NCBI GenBank assembly: GCA_904066235.2
Contig: CAJFCV020000004.1
Span: 7,812,001-7,876,000, forward strand
Reading direction: 5' to 3'
DNA from: Bursaphelenchus xylophilus
Taxonomy: Eukaryota; Nematoda; Chromadorea; Rhabditida; Aphelenchoididae
Length of the DNA stretch: 64,000 nucleotides
Below the pieces are notes generated by a model that was given only the letters and a program-made list of their open reading frames with translations, did not search any database and had not been told where the DNA came from. The position numbers were made by a program, and so were the translations under genes. The stretch's first letter is position 1. Each line of letters begins with the position of its first letter. Of the stretch, positions 48,101 through 60,350 are shown piece by piece.

Positions 48101-51100
48101 CCCGCAGTTTCTAACTCTTTAAAACTTCTCTGTCAAACAAGTCCGTTTGGTTTTCACCTGTCCGTCTACGGTATATAAAGACGTCAGCGACCAAACATTA
48201 ATTTATAGTACTGTAAAGTCCATCGAGTACAATTTTCAGAGAGTCCTTCTTGCTCCGTAATCCAAAAAATGTGACAGCCAATTATTTAAAATTACAAATG
48301 TAACAGTGCACTTTTATAAAGCGATTATTTCGTCGACACGAGACGGCCTAAACCTAATTTGTCTGCCAGAGTTCGCAGAGGTTTTAAACCGTTGAATGAA
48401 ACATCAAATAGTGCGTTGAAAGGACTGTAAAGGGGATCGCAAAGTCGCACAATGCAACTGGCTAGTGCTGAGTCCCGAGACGAAACCTACGACTACGTTA
48501 TTGGCATTCCGTTTCATCCGAAGCTTCTCAAAGCATGGAAGGAAAAGGGATCTCAGTTGTTACATTTATCCAGCGAATGTTTGGTGTGATGGTACGTATT
48601 ATTACTTTTACTGATAATAAATCTATCCTTATTATCCTTTCTACATCTGGCTGACTTCGTACCTTCACCACCACCAGTTAACATACAACAACTGGCGCGT
48701 GAAGGAGACAACAGCCAGCCACTGGAGATGGCATCTCCTCCTCTTTTGTATGTTCGTTTTATTAGTCCTTCCAGAAAGTAACCGTACTGAAATCGGCGAT
48801 AATGTGAGGAAACCGAATCTCCGCATTCTAAGTGCTCTGTCGTAGCCGCTCCAAAAACCCGTGAGGTAGGATTTTCTGGGTGTGTAATGTGTCCTATTTA
48901 GATTAAATGTTAAAAAATTTATGGAATTATCTGTTATCTTTCTCAGCTGTTTTAAGTTGCCCTTGATTTCATCTATGCTGATTTTTAACCTGTTTGTTAC
49001 TGTTCAATAACCTTTCCACATCCTTCTTCAGTAACCAGTCACGCCAATTTGAACTTCCGCCTTCGCTTCGAACATTCCGGGCGAAAGAAGCCGGAAGGGC
49101 GGTAATTTCAAATTCTTCGTTTCTTATTTTTGGTAATAAACAAAATAAATCTCATTTGCGTAGTTCGAGAAGAAGGAAATCCCCCATTGACACCGTGATC
49201 GGTAAACAGGCGGATTAGGGACCGTTTGGCATAATTAATTACTCTCCCAAACAAAAGGATTCAAGTTACATCCCATGGTGTGGTGCTAACGTGTTTACAC
49301 ACTGCTACCGTAACCCGAAAGGGTGTCAAAAAGTGTGGGTTTCGTGAGGAGAGGATTGCGGTGCATTCTCCGCGTCCTCGCTAATCTTTAATCAGCCAAA
49401 CGCGGGTGTAATTTTGATCATTCTAGGGATTCGGAGGGTCATTTTAATTCGCGGCGGAAATGAGGACATAATTCGACTATCATAAAACTGGAAGACTTAT
49501 TATCCTGCGTCGTGTACCTGTACTATAAAGACAATTGTAAAGTTAAAAAGATTGGTGTCTACACATAAAAAGTGCAATATAAGAAAGCTGGGGGTACGTA
49601 ACAACATAAAAATACAACAGTGAAAAGGAAGTTCACTGTAAAAGGAAGGAAGTACCTTACCCACTATCTTTATGCCAAACGCCAAAGATTTTAGCTTGCG
49701 AGTTCTCACAGCGTCATCATGAGAACTGTTCAGGCAAAAAACATTTTCTGGGATTCGGGTAGCTACTTTTTTACTTTTCAGCGCAAAGAATTTGTTTGTA
49801 TAAATGTGGCACACCCCACTGTAAACATTCAAATCGTAAAAGAACGCTCTATATATTTTTTCATGAGGTAGTACTTGCAACTCACAAGTTCAATTTGTCC
49901 CATGAATTAACCGATATGTTAAGTATTTCAAAATTAAATTTGCGCCAACTTCATTGAAGTCGAAATCCCAACATTTCAACGCTTCTTTCGCCAGCCCCAG
50001 TAACCTACCATAACCGAAACTTTAAACAATAAGCATAATCTAAACAATAGGTTTAGTTTGCTCAACAATTTTACGGAAACCAAAAGTCGGTTTGTAGGCA
50101 TAAACCTACAATAATCCTACAACCATTAACAACTTTCTTGATGATTTTTGGATGATTCAACATTTACTCACATGGTTTTTAATTAAAACTTTTAAATCCG
50201 TTACATTGTGACGAAAAAATAATAATAACTTGATAACCAGTAAAAGGAACGAAAAAACAACGCAAATTACTTTTCGGCCGAGATCTCATTGGCCAAATGA
50301 ACAGTGGCCAAAACAAGATGAACGGAGGAGGTTTTGAGTGGATGAAACTTTTGATTTCCGGAAAAAAGCCGAGGAACGGAAGGGTAGACATATGAGAAAT
50401 TATTGTCAATTAATAATTTTAATATCAAGCAAGTTTTTACAATGATCTTTAAAACTCGGTAACTTAAAATTTGGAGGTCAAAATTTTCTTTTTTCGTTTT
50501 TTTAGATTTTTACGACAGTCCGAAAGTTGGCCTAATTGTAAGCTCTACACTCCAGCTTGACTAAATAATAAAATAAAAGGGCTTACAGTCTCCACGTCCT
50601 TCAACCAATCTGGACCGGCGTTTTCCATGCATACACAAAAGTTCTCGGGGACATGGGCCGCTTTACAATTTCGGTTTGTGGGCACTTCTTTGAAGAGAGA
50701 TTGACCAACTGGACCTCCGGAGTGCTCGGGGAGACCGAGGATTTCCCGAAGAGTGTCGTGGAGATCAAAATTGGAGGTAAGGCGGTTCTGAAACCCGGAT
50801 GTTTAGAGGGTTTTTGTAGGTTGAAAATTTTTGAGGGTCTAATTTGTAGAGTTATGACCTCAAGGTAAAAAAACTCATGTTTGAGGCTAATAAGGCCAAA
50901 ACGGGCGGGCACAGGCCATACCGACCCGGTAGCCATGCTTGCCGACCATGTTTTATTATAAAAAAATTTTTTGCCATCTCGTTTACGCCATAGAAAGCGC
51001 GATTTATAAATAGCTCTACTGGCCTTATGGAAGCTTTCACTGCCAATACAAAGAGTTCTGGAAAAAGCGATCACATTCGTCCCGGTTTTGAAAACCTAGC

Positions 51101-54100
51101 TTTTATTTCTCCTCTTACAATACCACTTCCGTTCTTTCTCTCTCCCTTGAAATCGATCGTACCCTTTGATACGACGTAAACTTCCGATTCTTGAAATCTC
51201 TAATTACGGTAATCCCCATTTCTTTTTACGTCCCTCAATGTTCAGAGACGACCTTTGAGGGGTCCGCGAAACAGCAGCGGTGCTTCGGATTAGCGCTAGC
51301 CGTCTAGACTGTGGTTCCTCCTGCGATTCGCGTTTACAGTAATCGCTTCCGGTGATCTTTGCATAATTTTTCTTCAATCCCCCTTTCTAAGAAACATCCT
51401 AAACGTTTTTTGGAAACTTTGTTGACAATGTGAGTTAATCCAAGCCACGTGTTGAATGTCACTCAGATAAATCACATCATCGTTCGGTTGTTTGCGGCCC
51501 TAATTATCCATTAATACATTCCACACCCACCAATATTTTTAGCGCGTGTAATGCTGAGGGGACAATGGTATGACCTCGGGGCAAAAACCCACAGACAAGA
51601 TCGCATTTTCCGGCCATTGTTCCGGACTTAATCAGTCATGAGCGAAACGGAAGATAACTAAAGGATAATGAACCCAGAAATCCACAAATCTGGTCGTGTT
51701 TTTCGGAGAAAACAAGCCAAAGAAATTATTACAAAAATTAACAATTTGGAAATAAGATCATGCACAGAGGAGGTGAAAGAGAAGAGCTTAAAAAAACTGT
51801 AGTCACGAGGAGGAAGAGGGATTTGAAGGTCTTCCTAGAATTCTCATATCGCTTTTTTAGAAATGGATACCGCGAACTAAAGGGATTAAAAAAGTTGCGG
51901 GAAATTCGTGAAGTTTCCATTTTTTTATTTTTTCCATAAACCCTTATTGTTTACCTGATTTCTGACCAGATTTTGATATTTTTCCGGCTGCGTTTCTCTG
52001 AATTTCTGCGGCACAAAAATCCCGACCATTGGCATTCTCTCTTCAATTCTTCCGGTGTATTTTCGTTGTATTGGCTCCTAAAAATTCCAATTTAGCGGAT
52101 TAAAGCAACGTCTTTTATCAATTGTTTTGCTGTGATAGTAAAAACAGTGTTTTTCAATCTAACAACCTACAATCCGTTGCCCATGATCGCCCATTACAAA
52201 GACGAAAGAGTTCTGGAAAAGTTCCGAGGACGAGGCCAAACGTGCAAAACTATTGGCCAAAGGTCGATCGTACAGCTCCAGATCCGATGCTTTGTTGTGA
52301 GTCAAAGCGGTAAAGAAATTGAAGGCAAAATGACAATTCTTATGGAACCTGGAGGCAAATCGTTCCCAAATCTCAATGTATCGACGTCCAAGGAAATCAT
52401 GTTCGATACAGGTGTGAGCGGTCTTGAAAGAGTTGTAGATCTGGGCGTAAAAAGGCCTGAAATTGATGACTTTGGTTATCACAGTGATAATTGGGAGTCT
52501 ATGTTGCCAATTTTTGTAAATTTTATAGAATTTGGCAGAGCCTTCCTTAATTTGTAACCCTTATTACGTTTTTCAAGCTATGACTTTCAGTTTAAGCCTA
52601 CATACTATCCATTTCTGATTATTGCCTTGAGAACTTCCTTCTTGGGCAATTGAAAGTTGTCGTCAAACTTTTGGTTTTAAAAGTTCAATTCCCCTTCAAA
52701 ACCCATCAAAACTCTACGCATAGCTTTTTTTAGCCACACTAAAGCTCTTTCGTCTTGTTAAAATACGAACGTAATTGGATTATCATAAATCTCTCTACCA
52801 AACTATAATTAACCGATTTCTTGGACTTCCAGAAACGCTTAATTCTCGCGGAAATCACAAACTAGAGGAACTACTTCAGATACTCCGGGTTCTTCAAAAT
52901 TGCGAAAGAAATAGTCCTCCGGATAATATGGAGATCTAAGTGAATAAAGTCGTGTAGGCAAATATCTTGGACACTTTTCGGTGGGTAATGAACCACTTGT
53001 TATGACCTGTTTTCCCCGAATATGTCTTCAGAAAGTTCCTGAATCTCCAGTGAAAACAGATTTTATGACAATTGTTAATTCTACTCTATGATATTACAAT
53101 GTAAGCTACCGCTAAGGCTTAGCAAAATCGGATTATTCCTCCAAATTTGGAAGGCCGCAAGCCAAAGATCAAATACTATTGACTCAAAGAGTTAAAACCA
53201 AAATATTTGCAGATTATCATCTCCCCTGCAGCCTCCAAAATCCTCTGACGTTACTCGGATTTCGCGGATTTACCTGTAATAATACTCGGCGGGGGGTTTT
53301 GCAAAGCCATTGAACTGGTAGTAGTTGAGGAGACCGTAATTCTTGTTGCCAATATCGTCGTTCCACAGCGTTGCACAGCCAGCATCGCGCATCTGCTGGA
53401 TCAGGAACTCGGATTTCTCCCAATAATCTTGCTTTAGTTGATTCGAAGGGATCTCCTGGTCGGGGCGGACCCGATCCTCAAGCCCGCGACTGGCAGCATG
53501 GAAAACGCGGCCGGACAAAAGGGGGACGAGGTTGATTGCTGAGTTGTCACCAACCTGGAAGGAGAATTACACTGAAAAGCATATAAAAAAAATTTCAAGG
53601 ACAGAAAAGACCTGTCAAGAGGTAGCTTTCTGACATAACTCATGGAATTGCCTTTTCAGAACAACCTAGGCTCATTTTGTTGTTTCACATTTTCTATTTT
53701 TCTGGGATCCTCCGAAAAAAAAATTCGTGCAACAAATTTAACTTCAATCCGCCGCAAAGCCCATGAACTACACTACCGTGTCCAGTAGACTCTCTAAAGG
53801 TCGTCTGGTCTATTATTATCCGGCTATCAATTTGATTCCCCGTGTTCCGTGCGAATTGCCATTTCTGGACCGGATTAGTTCTAACCGACCAATATTTAAT
53901 TACCCCCAAGTAGCTTTAGATCCATTTTAACGAGTTTCTAATCACACAGATAAAAGGCAACTCGTCATCGCCCCCACAGGGCACACGGCGGCTATCTTTA
54001 ACCTACGTTTTTTTCGGCTAGCTCCTAATCCAGTCTCGCCCCCTCGGCCTGACCGTCCATCCAAAATCTGATCCACTTTCACTCTCTCCTTTCTCCCTTC

Positions 54101-56734
54101 GCCCTCAGGGTCTCTCAGCTAATCCCATCGCAATTTAGGTATTAAGCCAATTTGGGAGTCCTAACCGTTGATATCCGACCCTTTGTTTGAGATATCCCCC
54201 TCAAAACGGGGGCCTAAATTAAAAAAGGAAGGTGCCTAAATCTGAGCACGGTTTTGGTAATCCTTGGCCGCTTTTCCGGCAAATTTAATTGACTGAATAC
54301 ATTTTCGAAACAGATAAGCCGATGGGCCTAATTTCTATTATTAGTGGCCTGAGGTATTGTCGAAAAGGAGCAAGATTACAGTAGACAAATTAGAGGGACT
54401 TGAGTAATCATTGCGAATAAAATCAAAAAGGCCACGTAAAATGCAATATGGTTACTTAAAGATGTCAGAGAAACCATAAAATACTATATATCCTATAATC
54501 TTGGTTTTCAAGCCATTTCGAATTTAAACAACCAAGAATAGGCCACTATGATCTGTCCATAGAATTGAAAATCAGGCACAATCTCACCTTAGTGTGTCCA
54601 TAAAGCACGGAAAAGTTGTACCGTTTCATAAATTCCACACTCTCGGGCATATGTCGAAGGAATTGAGCTCTGGCAGTACTGTCAAACACAAGAATGTTCA
54701 CACCAAATCGGTTTGGATTCTCGGAAGCCAGCCTTGGCGGATTCTCCGGCTCTTTTACTCCAGCGTACACATTTTTGAAGACCTCTGGAAAACTTTTTGG
54801 ATTGTTTGAAGCGGTAAGAAAAAATAAAAGATTTCTCTGTTTTATCAGGTCAAAGGCTCCACCACGTTTTAATTACTGTACATTGCCCCCCATTTTTATC
54901 GAGATTTAAACCAACCGCTTTCTTGAATCCTCAGTTGTAAGATGTTATTGGGAACGACGTTTCCAAATGTGCAAAATAATAATACGTTTTCTATCGCGTA
55001 AAACTTCCCGAATCCACTTGAACGTTAAGCAACGTTTTTTCAACAGAATTTTGTGTTAAAAATGTACCAAGCTTTCGTTTTGATACGCTACAATTTTCAC
55101 TGTAATTATACAATTTGAAAATTGGGAAATATTTTTCATATGTCAAGACCTGCCAGAAACGTTGTCAATGATTCCAAAAACTACAATTTCTTTCATAGAG
55201 ATCGTTGTAATAGAAGGTCTATAAACTATGGCATTGGTTTACACGGAGAGTGGTAAAGGTGCTGTGGTTTTATTGAACTTGGTAAGACTGTATTCGGTAA
55301 GACTGTAAACATTTTTGAGATTTCTACAAAACTTTTTTTATGTTTTTCACAACAACAAATGATTCCAGCTTTCCCAAAAAAAAAATAATTTTTAATTTCC
55401 ACCCTCTTTTCGGCCATCATAACTCCCATGTTTTTGTCGGATAAATTCAGTCATTTTGAAAAGAATCTTTGTATCCCGATAGCGGATATCGGCTTTAACA
55501 GTCTGTTATTGAAGCCTAAACCCCCAGCGTTTCGTTGTTGAGCGGCTTAGAGTCAGGGGGAGGGTTTGTAGCTTCTTTAAAGTCACCTTGTGGCTCAAAC
55601 CCTACCGTTGTCGTTCTTGTCTACGCATTTGACCATAAAATTGTTTTTGTTCACCGTAATCCGTTCGTTGAAGGGAATCTGCAACCAACAAGAAGGGGGT
55701 GTAAATTTAATCATCTCTCTAGACAAAGAGTTGGTTCTCTACGCGGAAATACTTACATCCATCCAAGGGCCCTCCATTTTGACTTTCCCCCGGTCCCTTT
55801 TCAGTGTCCCGGATAACTCGATGAGTCGACATTTGAGACCTTTGTGATGTTTAGAGCCATGAGGACAGCTGGCAATTATATCACCGGAAATTAGTTGCTC
55901 GACGATCACGCCGGACGAGTTGTGTTTGCAATCGATGCGGCGGTAATGTCTTACATTGGGCTCAATGTCTGGCTCGACTTAAAGTCATAGGAATAAAGCA
56001 ATACATAAAAAAACATCTATTCTGGTAAAAAATGCATGCTAAAACCAAGCCTTATTGTCAGATTGAAAAAAGTGCTTAGAAATTTTAAAAAACCCCCGTA
56101 ACACTCCTTGTATCGCTGCCTAAATCTCAAGTGGTCATCTAAATCCCACGTCAGATCAAAAAACCAGTCAGTATTGCAGAAAAGCTACTTATGATTCAAC
56201 ATGCGTCTACTAGCCAGAGCAAATGTTCTGTTTTTTAACGAAGTTTTATTTTACCGCCCTAAATAAAAGCATCACTCCTAATTTATTTTACAAATTAACT
56301 TACCCGGCAAGAGAAATGGATATTTACAATCATTCTCGAACGGATGTGTCAAACTGAAGTTGTAAAATTCATGGTACTTCACAATCTTCAATTCCTGCCC
56401 GGAATCCACCGTAATATCTTTGCTTAACTTGTCATTTTCATATTCAGGCGCTGCTATCGTATACGTCACCGGAACTGTTGGGTCGTCTTTTTTTGGAGGT
56501 TCTAAATTCAAGATTCTCATGATATTGCTGTTAAGGAAAATCTGACCTGTAACAAGAGTAAAGCTGCCAGGAAACCCCGTATAAACCGATACTGTCAACG
56601 CTACGCCAATGAGAACTAGCTGAAAGCAATTTTAGAGTTACAGAGTCAATACATTAAACATTTTTTCCTAATTAATCGATATAACTCACCACAAATCCTA
56701 CAAAAACCTGCTGAAGACTTTTTAATCTAGGCAT
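45151..56734 (-). CDS. DUF229 (sulfatase-like, alkaline-phosphatase superfamily) membrane protein
   Basis: Nine exons on the minus strand: 56734-56690, 56619-56304, 55977-55757, 54782-54588, 53554-53274, 52456-52171, 52077-51955, 50787-50587 and 45528-45151. All phases agree, giving 681 aa, the usual DUF229 length. A single N-terminal transmembrane segment (about 8-28) makes it a type II membrane or secreted protein. Family blocks in order: RRIDCKHNSSGV; VFDSTARAQFLRHMP (Asp228, Ser229/Thr230 as probable metal ligand and nucleophile region); YGHTKVGDNSAINLVPLL; TLWNDDI; GLLNYYQFNGF; AEYYYRPF; ALTHN; VMGDHGQR (Asp443, His444 metal ligands); RIEERMPMVGIFVP; FDLHDTLREIL. The family resembles sulfatases and phosphatases, but substrates are unknown. 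Exon 4 uses an AGAG double acceptor, intron 3's acceptor choice being set by phase. The last intron is 5.1 kb; assignment of exon 9 to this gene rests on phase and is less certain. Confidence 0.88.
45529..50586 (-). other. Long last intron of the DUF229 gene, 5.1 kb
   Basis: This stretch separates DUF229 exon 8 from exon 9. It contains a perfect 16-bp palindrome TGTGACAATTGTCACA at 47242-47257, a possible small nested plus-strand gene at 48452-48845 and a 126-codon minus-strand open frame at 49500-49880. If exon 9 did not belong to the gene, part of this would be intergenic. Confidence 0.5.
48452..48845 (+). CDS. Possible two-exon small membrane protein nested in the DUF229 intron
   Basis: ATG 48452 opens 44 codons with coding-like composition (SRDETYDYVIGIPFHPKLL), ending at a possible weak donor, GTGTGA, at 48584. 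A strong acceptor, CACCACCAG, at 48669-48677 leads, in the same phase, to 55 codons that contain one hydrophobic segment (HLLLFCMFVLLVLP) and end in TAG at 48843-48845. Joined, this makes 99 aa with one membrane span. No family is recognised and the donor is weak, so it may be chance. It lies on the opposite strand to its host gene. Confidence 0.2.
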
Positions 56735-58209
56735 ACTTGAAGGCTATCTTGTCGGCATCTGCTTTCATATGTGGATCATGTGCAACATCAGCCACAGAAG
56801 AATACCCTGAAAACATTGAATTTTTTTCAATAGTGACTTCAAATTAATTCAAATATGCCAGAGTTCCAGGAAATAAAAAATATGAATATGTAAAGCGTAA
56901 AACGTAAAAGTTTCGAAATAAACCTTGGTATCTCAATATCCCGAAATTCGTAAAACGCGCTTCCGTAGTACTTGAAAGGTCAACGGCGAGACTCCAAGGT
57001 ATGTCAAATATAATAATTATTCACCACAAGTAAAAAAAAACGGTTATATTGAAATAAAAAATTTTAAAATCTGGGAATATAACGTCCAGATGCGAAGTAA
57101 GCTTTTATTTTTGCACAGTGCATGTGGCAGAAATCACTCCAGCGGCTTTGCGAACGGACTAGTTTCGAAAGCAATCCGTCCACGTTAAATAATACAAATC
57201 TTTTCAAAGCACAAGCTATGCTTCTTGCAAATACAAAAAGTCTACAAGAAAGTCCGCAGAATTGCATAAGAAAGCATTGCCCACGGTCTTCTGAATTGTT
57301 TAGTAATCTGAAAGGCCCCAAAAGGTCATGCGAAGAAAGGGGAGACGGGGGATATCACCGCTCTATCCCTCTCTTTTCGGATTCTCACTGTCACAAAATC
57401 GGAAACTCACCATGGTAGCGTTTGAAACAAAAGCCCGCACTGGTGTTTTGTTTCCTAAACGGTTTTGTAGCGACAAATAATAGAATCGCGGCCAGTTTTG
57501 TTACTAATAAGTCTGCGTAAACGATATACTGCATAGGCAGTTTGTTTATTTACAAAAATGACCTGTCCGCAAGTCAAGGTCTTATGAATAACGTGAGGTG
57601 TTTCAGTTACAAGTTTGAGTTTTTCCGTTTTTGAAAATCTCCGATTAAATACGGTTAGCTGTTTAGATTGTGATGAAAAGTAACCGACAAAAATTATTTT
57701 TTACTTTACAATGATGACTTGTCCGCAATAGGTAGACTTCTGGCATTAAGACTTCATCACCGAACGTTGAAAAAATTCGATATAGTTTTTGAGATCTTCT
57801 GGGATATAAAACATTTTACTTGAAGACGCTATAAAAATGAGGATTTCGTTGGGCGAATCCCAAAATACATATAAAAAAGCATATTCCAGACTCCTCGCTC
57901 GCACTTTGCGTATCGCAATAATTTGCATAATAAAGTCTCTTGTAACCCTCCAACAACCTTTGCCGAATCTTCCCTCAAAATATCACGTTCCCATAATCAA
58001 AGACGCCACGATCGTGCGGCATGACACATTTTAAAACTTTACCAATAACGTTGCACATGTGGATACGGGATTTTATACATAATCGAAAATTATAAATGCT
58101 CAATTTTTGTTTCTAAATAAACATGATTTTTGTCGACGCCCTTTTTTATATTCTTAATTACTACAGCAAAGTTTACTGATTTGTATAATCACGAAATGTC
58201 ATTCGTTAT
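56735..58209. other. Intergenic, between DUF229 start and GT92 end
   Basis: No gene is supported. It should hold the DUF229 promoter. A second copy of the dispersed repeat lies at 57111-57163 within a locally GC-richer stretch (57100-57420). Confidence 0.45.
57111..57163 (+). repeat. Dispersed repeat, copy 2
   Basis: Matches 9858-9911 in the same orientation, with about 41 of 50 positions the same, including CACTCCAGCG and GAACGGACTAGT. Confidence 0.55.
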
Positions 58210-60080
58210 TTATTCCGGAAGGTCTTTAATGTCTTCCGCCTCCCTCATGAATGGTGTACAATCTTTTTGTCGGCGGAAAACCCTCCGAAAGGCCGTATAC
58301 AAAACTCGGCCGGTCCCATCTGCCCATTTGGTGGCTCGACTATCCACAACAACACATCGAGGAAGCTCTGGAGAAGGTGGTGGGATGCAATGAAGGTCAT
58401 TGTCACATTGAAATTTCTGAGCTCTCATATCAGCTCGACATTTGGACATCTTTTTCTCATAGATTCGTTCGTTCGAGAGCTTATGGAATCGCTGAAAAAA
58501 GGATCACAGTTACAGTGGTAATGGTTTACCAAATAAGTCTCTTTGTTCTCCTTGATTTTGGTTTGAAATATCCTTTCGGCTGTTGAAATAAGTCCGCTTC
58601 GGCTGTCATGATACGAAGGAATGGCTAGCTATAATTACGGCAAGATCAAGAATATGCTTTTTTATCACTTACGTCTCTCAGCCTCGGGTTAAAATAAGGG
58701 AAATGAAATTTGAACGCCCAGGCGTCATCTTTGGTCATCAACTTGTGGTCATTGTCTCCAATGTCTAAGCTGATCAATGGATTGTGAAGAAATGGGCGTT
58801 CTGTTCGATTTGCAATGACTGCCGGAATTCCAAATGGAGCGACTTGTTGAACAAGGGCTGTCTTTGCAAACTCTTGGATACGAAAGTGCTGAGGGCTTTG
58901 GTCTGAAAGTTGTGGAGTGAAGCGTTGACACTCATCTTACACTGATTAGCCGAAGCAGTGGCCAACCTAAATTCAAACGATGCAACACTTGGGTATTGCC
59001 TTGATAATGCCCACAACTCTTCGTAAAGATGGTTTGAGAATCTTGGAATAATTAGTTCATCATAATCAGCAAAAATTATAAATTCAGCGGCCCTTCTGTA
59101 AACGTAAAGACATTCGTTGGCGCTGAGAAGCCAACCGGCCTTCTCTATTTGAGAACTAACGTCAAATCCAAGTTCCGGCTGAAAAATGAAATAAAATTGC
59201 TTCAAATTAGTGACGCTTTTACGGACTGCAGTATCAGCCTTATATATTGCTTACGATATTCGGCAAAACAGGCGCTGTATCAATCCGAATTCCGTCCATT
59301 CGTTTTTCAAAATATTCAAGAACGTCGTACAGCTCTTCAATTACACTGTGAATCGGAATGACCAATGCACTCGCACCATACGCTTGGTATAATTGTAAGA
59401 CAGCCAGGGCTGTTTGCCACCGCTCAAACATATACATTTGATTAAAGCACACTGTGACTGGCAACTTTTCGGACACGAGTGCTCTTGCATCCACTGCCAT
59501 ATTCTTCTCTCCATCTGGAGTTCGCCGACGCTTCACTTCAAACTGATCAACACTTGATGCGAAAGTGCAATCAAGAAAGTAAGGGCGCCAGTTGCAATTG
59601 TCATCATGATTGGCGGAAATCCATTTGACTGGGACCTCTTCCTTCTCCGTGGCGCAGACTAAATCGTTGTCCACAGTGTCTTTAGTGCCCACAGCGAGCA
59701 TTCGAATAGTTCGTGGACCAGTGATATCATAGCTAAAACTTATAATAAAATCTTTCATTTTCCCTACTCCAATATAAATAATATGGCACAAATATGTACA
59801 TTCAAAGTCAAAACTCTCACTCTAACTCCAAGTTCACAGCAACGGTAACGAAGAGGTGATAACTTTTGAAGGATTTTCGATATTGACTAACCGCCAATAA
59901 TATAAGTAACAGAAATACACCACTTTTTCTTTTTAAATTCCGGAAAGGCAGAGCAAGTAGATGCCGCAAACTGATCTTCATGCCGACCACAATAAATACA
60001 AAAATAGAATCCTCGGCGGGAAAACTGTCTTGGAGCCCACAAAAAGTCAGAGATAAGATCAGATCCGCAAATGTGATCAT
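58210..60080 (-). CDS. GT92 (DUF23) family glycosyltransferase
   Basis: Five exons on the minus strand: 60080-59821, 59732-59255, 59178-58941, 58902-58673 and 58491-58210. Phases all match, giving 495 aa. A basic stretch and one transmembrane segment (about 54-66) make it a type II Golgi protein. Family blocks are TIRMLAVGT, PVTVCFNQMYMFERWQ, AGWLLSANECLYVYRRAAEFIIFADYDELIIPR, with DYDE (284-287) as the DXD-type metal/nucleotide-sugar site, then PQHFRIQEFAKTALVQ. Members of this family include C. elegans GALT-1, a Golgi galactosyltransferase that adds beta-1,4-galactose to core alpha-1,6-fucose (family knowledge). The substrate here is not known. The start could instead be Met34 (59981), which precedes the basic/TM region directly. 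One intron is only 38 nt (58903-58940). An AATAAA overlaps the stop codon region (58213-58208). It is divergent from the MetAP1 gene, 270 bp apart. Confidence 0.9.
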
Positions 60081-60350
60081 TTTTCATTGGATTTAGTAAA
60101 ACTTGTCAATTTTAATTTATAAATTTGCAAATTTTTTTATTTTTGCACAACTCATTTTTTTGGTAACCGTGACCTTTTCTATCGTAACCTGTAAATACTA
60201 AATTGTCCCACCCTCCCTATTTGAAACGAAATGCCAAGAAATTTCCAAAAATAGGCAGCTTGCGCCCACCTTGTTCTTGAGATTTTTATTTTTTTACCAA
60301 AGAAAATTCGTTTGGCCCTTCATTGTTTGATTAGTTGTTAGATTGTCAGA
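60081..60350. promoter_or_regulatory. Divergent promoter region between GT92 and MetAP1 genes
   Basis: The two start codons face away from each other, only 270 bp apart. The region has T-rich tracts and no coding exon. Both genes must draw core promoter elements from here or from each other's 5' ends. No TATA box is evident. Confidence 0.5.

Noticed and set aside
50601..51074. 157-codon minus ORF read as one piece
   Set aside because: The family match (FDLHDTLREIL...) is in a different frame of the same strand and defines exon 8 at 50587-50787.
52132..52557. 141-codon plus-strand ORF
   Set aside because: Antisense to DUF229 exon 6, which carries the GDHG metal-binding motif.
58251..58586. 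Plus-strand ORFs of 84-111 codons
   Set aside because: Antisense to the last exon of the GT92 gene, which joins in phase to the preceding exon.
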